A DNA stretch of 64,000 nucleotides from JALZVT01 sp039029135 (GTDB taxonomy: Bacteria > Pseudomonadota > Gammaproteobacteria > Pseudomonadales > Azotimanducaceae), in NCBI GenBank assembly GCA_039029135.1, contig JBCCGT010000001.1:248001-312000 (forward strand), in the 5' to 3' direction. Below the pieces are notes generated by a model. It was not told the DNA's origin. It saw only the letters and a list, made by a program, of their open reading frames with translations, and did no database searches. Below, piece after piece: positions 53,532 to 62,079 of the stretch. Made by a program: the position numbers and the translations under genes. Position 1 is the first letter of the stretch. Each line of letters begins with the position of its first letter.

Positions 53532-54134
53532 ATGCGCACAACGCTCGCGCGCAAAACAATGCGCTGGTCACCCACGCTGGATGGACCAGCGTTCCGTTCG
53601 AGCCTGGCCGCGGTCGCGCTGGGTCTGTGGCTCCTTCCCTCGATCGGTCGGGCCGCGGTGGCGGGACCGCCGCTCGATAATCCGCACGCGAACCGCTGGC
53701 CACAGAGCAGCCTGTGCCAGGCGGAACAGACCGCAGGCCTGCACGACGACGCCGGCGTTCCGGAACGCTACGGCGCGGCCGAGTTCTTTGAGTCGCGCTT
53801 TCGACTGCGCCACAACAAGATTCTGATGCGCCATCGCACGCCCGCGGAGGCGGGCCAGGAGGGTGAGGCCCCGGCGCTGTACCTGACGCTAAGGCCGCGC
53901 GGGGAGGCGGCGGTTGAGCTGCGCTGCGACGCCGTCCGCGGTGCCGGTGCGCAGGCCGGCTATGCATGCCGAGACACACCGCCGTCGACGCTGCTGCTGC
54001 TGAACCCGGCCAACGCGCGCTTCTCGCGCGCGGCGATCGGCGGCTGGACCTTCGCGGCGGGCGACAGCGCCGACGCAGGCGCTTCCGAAGGCGATTCGCT
54101 GTTCGTCGAATACGGCACCTGCCGACCGGACTAG
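53532..54134 (+). CDS. Exported protein of unknown function
   Basis: The protein has 200 residues from ATG 53532 with GGAGAG upstream; ATG 53502 (overlapping the divergent start) and ATG 53559 are alternatives. A signal-like segment AAVALGLWLLPSIGRAAVAG is near 28-46. The mature part includes CQAEQTAGLHDDAGVPERYGAAEFFESRFRL and LTLRPRGEAAVELRCDAV, with four Cys. No family is recognised. It is divergent from the HExxH protein and convergent with a small exported protein gene, all of unknown role. Confidence 0.6.
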   Translation: MRTTLARKTMRWSPTLDGPAFRSSLAAVALGLWLLPSIGRAAVAGPPLDNPHANRWPQSSLCQAEQTAGLHDDAGVPERYGAAEFFESRFRLRHNKILMRHRTPAEAGQEGEAPALYLTLRPRGEAAVELRCDAVRGAGAQAGYACRDTPPSTLLLLNPANARFSRAAIGGWTFAAGDSADAGASEGDSLFVEYGTCRPD

Positions 54135-54176
54135 CCGAACCAGACACGCTCGCGCCGGCTGGCGCGGCGGCAATCG

Positions 54177-54443
54177 TTACTCGGCGTTGTCGGACTCTGC
54201 CTCGGCCTCCTGTGCGTCGAGCAGCAGCAGCTCGTCCAGCAGCGCCGTCACCTCGCGGGTCGGCGCCGGCGCCGTGGGATCGACGGCGATCTCGGCGGTC
54301 ACGTTGACCTGCTCCATCGATTCGATGCGCTGCTTGACCTCCAGCTCCGCCACCCGCATCGGCGCGTCGTCCGCGGCGGCGTAACCCGTCAGACCCGCGG
54401 CCAGCGCCGCGGTCGCAAACGAAATCAGTCGACTAGGTGTCAT
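54177..54443 (-). CDS. Small exported acidic protein, unknown
   Basis: The protein has 88 residues from ATG 54443, with AAGGAGA 6 nt upstream; the longer frame to 54602 is rejected. Signal peptide LISFATAALAAGLTGYAAA. The mature part has RVAELEVKQRIESMEQVNVTAE, then a Pro-rich link and an Asp/Glu/Leu-rich tail (LLDELLLLDAQEAEAE). No family is recognised. It is divergent from the reductase gene. Confidence 0.7.
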   Translation of the reverse strand: MTPSRLISFATAALAAGLTGYAAADDAPMRVAELEVKQRIESMEQVNVTAEIAVDPTAPAPTREVTALLDELLLLDAQEAEAESDNAE

Positions 54444-54586
54444 ATCGGTCTCCTTGCGTTCTGCCATGGTCCTTGCCCCGACTGTAGCACTGATTTGCGG
54501 CCGCGTGCCGACTGGGCGCGCCGCCAGAGGAATCGGCACCGATCTGCTCGGGGTATGCTTGGCACTTGGCAAAGGGAGGAGGAGAC

Positions 54587-55654
54587 ATGGCGCCAATACC
54601 AAAGGGCGGCACGATTGCCGTGACGGGAGCGACCGGATTCATCGGCGGCTGGGTCGTCAAACTCGCGCTGGACCAGGGCTATCGGGTGCGCGCCTGCGTC
54701 CGCGATCCTGCCGACGACGCCCGCTGCGGATTTCTGCGCGCGCTGCCGGGCCACGCGTCTGGGCGGCTGACTCTGCATCAGGCCAATCTGGACGACGCCG
54801 GCTGCTTCGACACCATATTCGCCGGCGCCAACGGCGTCGCCCACATTTCCCACGTCAGCGACTATGACGATCAGGACTACGTCAGTCGCGTCTGCGAGCA
54901 CATCATCGACAGCGTCAACAAAGCCGAGTCGGTGAGTCGCGTCATCGTCACCTCCAGCATCGCCGCGGTGATCTCGGAGGTGGACATACGAGAACTCATC
55001 AAGCGCCCGGTGTGCTACGAGGATCGCTATCCCGATGAGGCCAACCCCAAGCGCACGCCCGAACGCGGCCAGGGCTATTCGATGGCCAAGATCATCGCCG
55101 AGCGCGCGTTTGCGGAAGCGGCCGCCGCGAGCGGCGCCTGGGACGCGATTACCTGCTGTCCCGGCGACAACGTCGGGCCGATCCTGGCGACGCACCAGAA
55201 GGACAAGGGTCCCTGGCAGCACAACATCGAGACCATGCTAATCGGCAAGTACTACCAGAACGGTGCGTACCGACCCTGGATGACGGTCGATGTGCGCGAC
55301 GACGCGCTGTGCCACCTGCGCCTGCTGGAGAGCACCGAGGTCGCCAACGGCGAGCGCTACATCGCCTGGTCGACGGACATGCGCAACGTCGAAGACATCT
55401 GCGCCGACATCGACCGGCTGCTGCCGGAACTCCGGCACGCAACCCCTGCCGTCACAGACCCGTTTCCGGAGCGGATACAGGCTCGCGAGGCCGAGCTGCG
55501 CGGCATCTGGGCGGGCTGCGAGCTGCGCAACGAGCGCATGCGCCGCGCCACCGGCGTGCAATTTCGACCGCTCGACGAGTCCATTCGCGACTGCGTGGAA
55601 TCGTTGATCAGCGTCGCCGGCGTCGAGCCCGTGCGGCGCGCTGACGGCGACTGA
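54587..55654 (+). CDS. NAD(P)-dependent extended SDR (dihydroflavonol-4-reductase-like)
   Basis: The protein has 355 residues from ATG 54587, with AGGAGGAG just upstream; the in-frame TTG at 54566 precedes that SD and is rejected. TGATGFIGGWVV at the N-terminus, RVRACVRDP (Arg marks NADPH preference), VTSSIAAV and YSMAK (Tyr-x3-Lys). The extended C-terminal substrate domain resembles the DFR/aldehyde-reductase family that reduces ketones and aldehydes. It is 79 bp upstream of a PhyH dioxygenase gene on the same strand, suggesting the two enzymes act in one pathway. Confidence 0.85.
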   Translation: MAPIPKGGTIAVTGATGFIGGWVVKLALDQGYRVRACVRDPADDARCGFLRALPGHASGRLTLHQANLDDAGCFDTIFAGANGVAHISHVSDYDDQDYVSRVCEHIIDSVNKAESVSRVIVTSSIAAVISEVDIRELIKRPVCYEDRYPDEANPKRTPERGQGYSMAKIIAERAFAEAAAASGAWDAITCCPGDNVGPILATHQKDKGPWQHNIETMLIGKYYQNGAYRPWMTVDVRDDALCHLRLLESTEVANGERYIAWSTDMRNVEDICADIDRLLPELRHATPAVTDPFPERIQAREAELRGIWAGCELRNERMRRATGVQFRPLDESIRDCVESLISVAGVEPVRRADGD

Positions 55655-55733
55655 AGGCGAAATCCCGCGCACCCGGGTCGGCCAGAGCGCGCGGGGGTAT
55701 ACTGGGCGCTCCACTCTGGGGAGAGTCGGACAG

Positions 55734-56993
55734 ATGACCGGTACAACGACCAGCGCCGTGCCTGAGGAATTCGCGCCCGAGCACATCCGTGCCCGCGCCG
55801 AACCGCAGATGCAGATGTATCACGCCGAGGTGAACTCGCAGGAGCCCATGCGTTCCGTGCTTGAGGCCAATCCGGAGATCTACTTTGTCCCGCCCAAGCG
55901 CAGAGCCGACTGGGGCAACTGGGAGTTCCGACCGGGCTCGTATTACGACACCACGACCGGCGCCAAGCATCCCGCGTGGCGCGACAAGGATCTGCCCGCG
56001 CCGACCATGGACATCGAGCAACTGCGCGCAGACATGCTGGCGTGGGGCTACTGCAAGGTCGCCAACGCGCTCGGGCCCGCACAGATCGACACCCTGCGGC
56101 GGCGTGTCCAGGAACAGGCGGAGGGCGAAGAACGCGCCGGCATCGCGCAGCGAACGCCCAGCGGCCAAAACATCAACTGCTGCGTCAACAAGGGCCGCTG
56201 CTTCGAGCTGCTCATCGAGCAGCATCCGGACGGCATGCAGGGCGGACCGCTGGTCGAACAGCTCGTCACAGAAGCGCTGGGGCCGGGCTGGATCTGCACC
56301 TCGCTCATCGCGGCGATTTCCCTGCGCGGCGGCGTGCCCCAGGCGCTGCACCAGGACCAGAGCAACGACCTGGGCTCAAGCAGCCCGATGTCGGTGAACG
56401 TGCTGACGGCGGTGACCGACATCGACGAGCGCAACGGCGGCACGCTGGTCATCCCGGGCAGTCATCGCATCCTGTCAGAGGCCGTGCGCGCCGGGCGCCC
56501 GGTAGGCAAGCTGCCGCCCGCGATCAACGTCGATGCGCCGGCCGGCACCACGGTGATCACCGATGGCCGGCTGCTGCACGCCACCGGCATCAACCACACG
56601 GACGAACCGCGAATCGTCATGCTGAACGGCATGCACAAGCCCTGGATGCGTCAGCAGGAAAACTGGATGTTGTCTGTGCGGCCAGAGGTCCTCGCGCGCG
56701 CGAGCGACAAGCTGCTGCATCGCATGGGCTTCCAGGCCACCACCGGCACCCAGACCAACGAGGGCCACGGCTTCGGCGCCAAAGGCGTGCCGGGCGAGTC
56801 CGCCGGGGCGACCGTCGATTTTCGGCTCGCGAGCGACGCCGACGCCTATCAGCGCGTGGGCGAGTTGGGCCCCGGTTCGTCGGCGGCGGAGCTGAACGCC
56901 GACTACACGCTGCGGCAGGTCGTGAAGAAAGCGCGCGCGGGCGGCAAGAGCGCGCCGGTCGGTATCGGCGGACTGCGCCGGATCGTCGAATAG
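55734..56993 (+). CDS. Phytanoyl-CoA dioxygenase (PhyH) family protein
   Basis: The protein has 419 residues, with GGGGAGAG 9 nt before the ATG. Iron site: HxD as His206-Q-Asp208 in LHQDQS and distal His in GRLLHATG. The 2-oxoglutarate Arg is probably in EPRIVMLNG. N-terminal 100 residues and a C-terminal 80-residue extension (LRQVVKKARAGG) exceed the usual PhyH core. Family members hydroxylate alkyl, terpenoid or amino-acid-like substrates with Fe(II) and 2-oxoglutarate. It follows a reductase gene by 79 bp; the pair is reminiscent of the downstream PhyH/SDR operon. Confidence 0.88.
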   Translation: MTGTTTSAVPEEFAPEHIRARAEPQMQMYHAEVNSQEPMRSVLEANPEIYFVPPKRRADWGNWEFRPGSYYDTTTGAKHPAWRDKDLPAPTMDIEQLRADMLAWGYCKVANALGPAQIDTLRRRVQEQAEGEERAGIAQRTPSGQNINCCVNKGRCFELLIEQHPDGMQGGPLVEQLVTEALGPGWICTSLIAAISLRGGVPQALHQDQSNDLGSSSPMSVNVLTAVTDIDERNGGTLVIPGSHRILSEAVRAGRPVGKLPPAINVDAPAGTTVITDGRLLHATGINHTDEPRIVMLNGMHKPWMRQQENWMLSVRPEVLARASDKLLHRMGFQATTGTQTNEGHGFGAKGVPGESAGATVDFRLASDADAYQRVGELGPGSSAAELNADYTLRQVVKKARAGGKSAPVGIGGLRRIVE

Positions 56994-57008
56994 CGGCCGC
57001 GCTGCACC

Positions 57009-57407
57009 CTAAGCGGAAGTCTCTCCGTAGAGTGCGGTCTTGCCGAACTCAATTTCGAGCGCCGTGCGTTCGGCCTTCTTCAGGCCCCTGACGACCAGCG
57101 CGTAGCTCGCGTCGATCATGCGTTCGATCTCGCCCCAGGGTAGCGAGCCATCCAGGATCACCGTGTTCCAGTGGGTCTTGTTCATGTGATAGCCGGGCGT
57201 CACCGCGTCGAACACGTCGCGCAGCATCAGCGCTTCCTCGGGGTCGCACTTGAGATTGACGCGCGCGACGCCGGCCTCTTCGCCTAGCGTGGCGAACATC
57301 TTGCCGCGCACCTTAGGGACGGCAACGTCCGGGCCGAACGGATAATCGAGTTCGGCCGCCGGCTTGCTCAGCAGATAGGCGCGCGCCCGGTCCCAATAGT
57401 CGGTCAT
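57009..57407 (-). CDS. MmcQ/YjbR family protein
   Basis: The protein has 132 residues from ATG 57407; the longer frame has no family-like sequence before that Met. Family pattern: YLLSKPAAELDYPFGPDVAVPKVRGKMFA, VNLKCDPEEALMLRD, VTPGYHMNKTHWNTVILDGSLP and MIDASYALVVRGLKK. YjbR proteins have a CyaY-like fold, may bind DNA or small ligands, and have no firmly known role. Divergent from the large membrane fusion gene; convergent with PhyH. Confidence 0.93.
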   Translation of the reverse strand: MTDYWDRARAYLLSKPAAELDYPFGPDVAVPKVRGKMFATLGEEAGVARVNLKCDPEEALMLRDVFDAVTPGYHMNKTHWNTVILDGSLPWGEIERMIDASYALVVRGLKKAERTALEIEFGKTALYGETSA

Positions 57408-57675
57408 TGAAAGTACGCTCTTGATGGCGCGGCGCCGCCAGAGACGCCGTGCGGTGATGTCGGTGGACTGCAAGGCCGCCCCTCCCCTGTCTTTCCCAAG
57501 GGCGCGCAATACCAACACAAGAAATCTAACACCGCTGCTGCCAATTGGCAGACCCGACCCAAGCCGCGTGGCCCCCCTCCGGTAATGACCGCGCCGCGGC
57601 CAGCGTCGAAACCGAGCCGGCGGGTTATGATGCCCGCCCTTCTCCAATACGCCACTAAAGCGCCGCGCAACCAGG

Positions 57676-60204
57676 ATGTCAGAACAGTCCGAACGCCAGA
57701 TCGCGGTTCTCGCCGGTGCCCTGTTCTTCGTTTCCGGTGCCGCGGCGCTGATCTACGAAGTGCTGTGGATGAAGGAGCTTGCGCTGCTGTTCGGCAACAG
57801 CGCGCAGGCGGCCGCCGCGGCGCTCGCGGCGTTCTTCACCGGCATCGCGGCGGGCAACGCGTACTGGGGCCGGCGCGCGGCGACAACCGCGCAGCCGCTG
57901 CGCGCCTATGGTTGGCTCGAGATCGGCGTGGCGCTGAGCGCCGGCCTGTATTTCTTCCTGTTGACGCTGTACGACTGGCTGTACGGCGCGCTGTACGAGG
58001 CGCTGGCCGGTGCGCCGCTCGCGTTCGTGCTGATCAAGTTCCTCCTCGCACTGGCGCTGTTCTTTCCCGCCGCGTTCTTCATGGGCGGTACCCTGCCGAT
58101 GATGGCGCAGTATCTGGTGCGCAGACGCGAGACGCTGGGCGCGCGCGCCGCCGCCGTCTACGCGATCAACACGCTCGGCGCTGCCAGCGGCGCGCTCGCC
58201 GCCGCTTTTTTGCTGCCTCGTTTGTTTGGGTTCGACACCACTTACGCGGCGACCATGGGCGCGACGCTGTTGGTCGCCGCGATCGCGCTGCTCGCCGCGC
58301 GTCGCTGGCCTGCTGCCGCTGTCACGACGCCGCAAGCACGGGGCATCCAATCCGGCACAGCGAGCGCCGGCACCGACGCGCCAGAGGAAACCACGCTGTC
58401 CGCGCTCGCCGCGCTGTCGGGTTTCGCGACGCTCGCGCTGCAGGTCCTGTGGATACGCATGTTCTCCCAGGTACTGCACAACTCCGTGTACTCGTACGCC
58501 ACCATACTGTCGGTGTTTCTGCTCGCGCTCGCCGTCGGCGGCGCCTGCGCCCGCCTGATCGCGAAGCGAGCGCCCGAGCCGCGCGCGACGCTGATCGTGC
58601 TGCTGACGGCGTCCGGGCTGCTGATCGCGGGCACGCCGTTGATGTTCGAGCAGCTCACCAACAGCAGCGCCTACCAGGGCGGCGACGCCGACTTCGGCAG
58701 CTACGCCGCGCAGATCGTCTGGCTGGTGACGGCGACAATCGGGCTGCCGGTAGTCGGCCTGGGAGTGCTGCTGCCGTATCTGTTCAAACTGGCCGAGCCC
58801 GCCGATCGCGCGGCGGGCGAGATCGTCGGCAGGCTGATCACGGTCAATACCCTCGCCGCCATCGCCGGGTCCATCGCCGCCGGCTTCTTCCTGCTGGGCA
58901 CCCTGGGTCTGTGGTGGAGCGTCGCGCTGATCGCGGGCGTGTATCTGCTCGCGGCGGCCTACCTCGCGAGGCGGGCCGCGTCCGTCCCGATCGGCCTGCG
59001 AGCCGCGCCGCTGTTGAGCGCGATCGCGCTGGCCGCCGTGCTGGATCCGTCGGCTTTCACCCTGGTGCGTATCAACGCCGACGAGCGCAGCGAACAGCTG
59101 TTACAGGTCTGGGAAGGAGCGGACGCGACGGTGGCCGTCGTGCGTCGCAACGGACACCTGCGCACCAAGCTGAACAACTGGTACGCCCTGGGCAGCACCG
59201 GCGACGTGCTGACACAGGAGGTTCAGACGCATCTGCCCATGCAACTGCATCCTAACGCCCGCCGCGTGTTCTACCTCGGTCTGGGCACCGGCATCACAGC
59301 GGGCGCGGCGCTGTCGTACCCGGTCGAGGAGGTCGTGGTCGCGGAAATCGCGCCTTCGGTGATTCGGGCGTCGCGGGACTACTTCGGCGACTTCACGGCG
59401 GGCCTGTTCGACGACGAGCGGGTGCGCGTCGTCGCGGAGGACGGCCGCAACGTGCTACGCGGCACGGACCAGACGTTCGACCTGATCATCAGCGACCTGT
59501 TTGTTCCCTGGCGCGCCGGCGTCGGGTCGCTGTATTCGGTGGATCACTATCGACGCGCCGCGACCCGCCTGCCGAGCGACGGCCTGTACGTGCAGTGGCT
59601 GCCGCTGTATCAGCTCACGGACGAAGAGCTGGGCGTCATCGCACGCTCGATGCTCGGCGTGTTTCCGATGGTCAGTATGTGGCGCGGCAACTACTGGGCG
59701 GATCGGCCGGTGCTGGCGCTGATCGGTCACAAAGAAGCTCAGCCGCTGTCGGCGAACGCGCCCCTGCTGCGCAGTTCTCGACGCGCGCTGGCCGAGCACC
59801 GCAACAGCGACGGCGACACGCTGCCCCTGCTGGCCCACTACGCGGGCCGGCTGAGCGCGGAACACGAGCTGGTGCGACACGCCGCGACGAACAGCGACGA
59901 CCGACCGGTCATCGACTATCTGGCCCCGATCAATCACCGGCGCGAGAAGGCCGGATTGAAAAGCTGGTTCGTCAACGACCAGTTTCTGCAGTTCATTGCG
60001 ACACACGTGGATCGGCCGTCGCTGCAGCGCGACGTCTACCTCAGCGAACTGGATCCCGCCTGGCACGACGTGATTCAGGCCGGCTACTACCTGCAGGTCC
60101 GCCACAAGCTGCAGCAGGACGACGACGCGCAGGCGGAGCTTGCCGGGCGCACGTTTAACGGACTGTTGACGCGCGCGGCGCGCGCCGTCGCTGCGGATTC
60201 GTGA
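57676..60204 (+). CDS. Integral-membrane fused spermidine synthase-like protein
   Basis: The protein has 842 residues. The N-terminal half (about 1-450) has roughly 12 TM helices (AVLAGALFFVSGAAALIYEVLW, FMGGTLPMMAQYLV, TVNTLAAIAGSIAAG). The cytoplasmic C-terminal domain resembles SpeE: FYLGLGTGITAG (SAM-binding GxGxG-like), VVVAEIAPSVI, EDGRNVLRG and DLIISDLFVPWRAGVGSLYS. SpeE-like domains transfer aminopropyl from decarboxylated SAM or act as methyltransferase relatives. The fused form is common in deltaproteobacteria and some gammaproteobacteria, with no firmly known role. It is divergent from the YjbR gene across 268 bp with no other gene. Confidence 0.88.
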   Translation: MSEQSERQIAVLAGALFFVSGAAALIYEVLWMKELALLFGNSAQAAAAALAAFFTGIAAGNAYWGRRAATTAQPLRAYGWLEIGVALSAGLYFFLLTLYDWLYGALYEALAGAPLAFVLIKFLLALALFFPAAFFMGGTLPMMAQYLVRRRETLGARAAAVYAINTLGAASGALAAAFLLPRLFGFDTTYAATMGATLLVAAIALLAARRWPAAAVTTPQARGIQSGTASAGTDAPEETTLSALAALSGFATLALQVLWIRMFSQVLHNSVYSYATILSVFLLALAVGGACARLIAKRAPEPRATLIVLLTASGLLIAGTPLMFEQLTNSSAYQGGDADFGSYAAQIVWLVTATIGLPVVGLGVLLPYLFKLAEPADRAAGEIVGRLITVNTLAAIAGSIAAGFFLLGTLGLWWSVALIAGVYLLAAAYLARRAASVPIGLRAAPLLSAIALAAVLDPSAFTLVRINADERSEQLLQVWEGADATVAVVRRNGHLRTKLNNWYALGSTGDVLTQEVQTHLPMQLHPNARRVFYLGLGTGITAGAALSYPVEEVVVAEIAPSVIRASRDYFGDFTAGLFDDERVRVVAEDGRNVLRGTDQTFDLIISDLFVPWRAGVGSLYSVDHYRRAATRLPSDGLYVQWLPLYQLTDEELGVIARSMLGVFPMVSMWRGNYWADRPVLALIGHKEAQPLSANAPLLRSSRRALAEHRNSDGDTLPLLAHYAGRLSAEHELVRHAATNSDDRPVIDYLAPINHRREKAGLKSWFVNDQFLQFIATHVDRPSLQRDVYLSELDPAWHDVIQAGYYLQVRHKLQQDDDAQAELAGRTFNGLLTRAARAVAADS

Positions 60205-60247
60205 ATGCAGGCCGCAGCCGCAAGCGTCGCCGCGGCTGAAGCCAGGT

Positions 60248-61180
60248 CTACGCCGCCGCCAACTGCACCAGTCGGATCATGATGTTGCCCTCGGCCCGCG
60301 TGTCGAAGTACGCGGCGCTGCCGTCGTTTGCCTCGTAAAGCAACGCGGCACCGCGCGACGCCAGCCGTTCACCCGCGGCGGCGATATCCGCGACGCCGAA
60401 CGCGAGATCGTTGACGCCCTCTCCGCGCGTTGCGAGCGATGCGCTGTACGGCGAGTCCGCGCCGCTGGCCTCGACAAACTCGAAGCGCAGCGGACCAACC
60501 CGCATCGATCCGCTGCGCGTGCCGAGACGCGCGTCGAGCCTGAGCTCGCCCTCCGGCGCGAATCCGAGCGCCGCGTAGTAATCGAGCGTCGCATCGAGAT
60601 CGCGAACGCCGATTCCAGGCCCGAGGAAACGCCAATCGGTGACCAGCGGATGCGCCTCGTTGTTCGCCTTCCAGGCGCGCTCCCAGTCCGTCGGCGGCGG
60701 CCGCAGCGACACCATCATGTCGCCGTGCGTTCGCGTGTCGAGATAGTTCTCGACCGTCTTGCCGTTCACCAGCGCGTTGAATACGAGATCGCAGTCTTTG
60801 CCGCGCAGCCACTCGGTGTCCGCCTCTACCGTCGGCGAGTTGAAACAGATGTGATTGATCCCGGGGCCCTGGCGGTCCAGATACTCTGTGAAGAACGAGC
60901 CCGGACCCGGCCGCATCTGAATACACTCGAGCTGACAGTCGCCGATCTGCGATTCGCCGTCGTTGAACGTATGCGCGCCGCCGGTCTTGTACGTGCTGGT
61001 CACCGGCTCGCCGACAAGCGTCCGGTAGTAGGTCAGCGACCCCTCGCCGTCTTCGTGCGGCAACAGCGGCTGCGGACCCACGCTGACGCCGACGCCCAGC
61101 GCCTGCAGGTGACGCAGGACGGCGTTTCTATTCGTCACGATGAGCCCAACGTGGTTGAGCTCCCAGTTGTCACCAAGCAT
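60248..61180 (-). CDS. Two-domain VOC-family protein (extradiol-dioxygenase/lyase-like)
   Basis: The protein has 310 residues. First VOC module (about 8-150): NHVGLIVTNRNAVLRHLQALGVGV, GPGINHICFNSPTVEADTEWL; second (about 185-305): LGPGIGVRDLDATLDYYAALGF, GEGVNDLAFGVADIAAAGERL and YFDTRAEGNIMIRLVQL. Candidate metal ligands are His10 in NHVGL, His in NHICF, and Glu residues late in each module. This could be a ring-cleaving dioxygenase, epimerase or lyase. It is the last gene of the four-gene minus-strand operon, 34 bp downstream of the SDR. Confidence 0.82.
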   Translation of the reverse strand: MLGDNWELNHVGLIVTNRNAVLRHLQALGVGVSVGPQPLLPHEDGEGSLTYYRTLVGEPVTSTYKTGGAHTFNDGESQIGDCQLECIQMRPGPGSFFTEYLDRQGPGINHICFNSPTVEADTEWLRGKDCDLVFNALVNGKTVENYLDTRTHGDMMVSLRPPPTDWERAWKANNEAHPLVTDWRFLGPGIGVRDLDATLDYYAALGFAPEGELRLDARLGTRSGSMRVGPLRFEFVEASGADSPYSASLATRGEGVNDLAFGVADIAAAGERLASRGAALLYEANDGSAAYFDTRAEGNIMIRLVQLAAA

Positions 61181-61214
61181 CGGTTGCCCCCACTATCGGT
61201 CCCGGCTTACGCCG

Positions 61215-62057
61215 TCAGGCCATGTACCCGCCGTCCACGCACAGCACGTGTCCCGTCACGTAGCTCGCGGCGTCAGATGCGAGGAAGACGGCGGCGTTGG
61301 CCATCTCTTCGAAGGTCGCCACTCGCCCCAACGGCAGATTCTCGGGCCCGGTCGACCAGGCCTCGAACTTCTCGGCCTCCGTGGGCTCCGGCGGCGGCGC
61401 GCGCGGACCCGTCGGCTTCTTGTCCGGATTATCGCGGTAGTAGTCACCCGCGGGGTGCTGCTCCCATTCCACCAGCGACGGGGCGATCGCGTTGACCCGC
61501 ACGTTGTACGGACCGAGATAGCGGCAGTACTGGCGCGTCATCATGGCGATACCGGCCTTGGCGATCGCATAGTTGCCCATCGCCCGGTCCGCGTGGGCCT
61601 TCAGGCCGCCACGTGACGACAGATTGATGATGCTGCCGCCGCCCTGGTCTTTCATGATGGGCGCGACCGCCTGAATGGTGTTCCAGTAGCCCTTCAGATT
61701 GACGTCGGTCAGCTCATCCCAGCCGGCCTCGTCGAGGTCCGGCAAGGACTTGCGGTGATAGCGCACGGCGACGTTCATCAGCACGTCGATGCCGCCCAGC
61801 TCCGAGACGACGGCGCGGATGAGTTCGTCGACCGACGCTCGATCGGCGATGTCGGCCCTGATCGCGGCCGAACGGCGACCCATCGCGGCTATCTCATCGG
61901 CGACCGACTGCAGCGCCCCGTCCGCGAGATTGATATCGGACACGGCGACGTCCGCGCCGGCCTCGGCCAGCCCGAGCGCGAAGCCCTTGCCCATGTTGCG
62001 GCGCCCGCCGACGACCAGCGCCCTTTTTCCGGCCAGAGAGAACTGTGCGAGGCTCAT
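61215..62057 (-). CDS. SDR-family oxidoreductase with atypical cofactor motif
   Basis: The protein has 280 residues. Rossmann loop is VVGGRRNMGKGFALGLAEAG, where GGRRNMGKG replaces the usual TGxxxGxG. The NNAG motif reads NVAV. Catalytic Tyr-x3-Lys is in NYAIAKAGIAMM and Ser in NLSSRG. C-terminus GHVLCVDGGYMA is typical. An insert rich in Pro (PTGPRAPPPEPTEAEKF) lies near 215-235. NAD-dependent oxidation of an alcohol made by the preceding dioxygenase is likely but inferred. It follows PhyH by 22 bp and precedes the VOC gene. Confidence 0.85.
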   Translation of the reverse strand: MSLAQFSLAGKRALVVGGRRNMGKGFALGLAEAGADVAVSDINLADGALQSVADEIAAMGRRSAAIRADIADRASVDELIRAVVSELGGIDVLMNVAVRYHRKSLPDLDEAGWDELTDVNLKGYWNTIQAVAPIMKDQGGGSIINLSSRGGLKAHADRAMGNYAIAKAGIAMMTRQYCRYLGPYNVRVNAIAPSLVEWEQHPAGDYYRDNPDKKPTGPRAPPPEPTEAEKFEAWSTGPENLPLGRVATFEEMANAAVFLASDAASYVTGHVLCVDGGYMA

Positions 62058-62079
62058 CGTGCGTGTGATTCCTGGCGGT

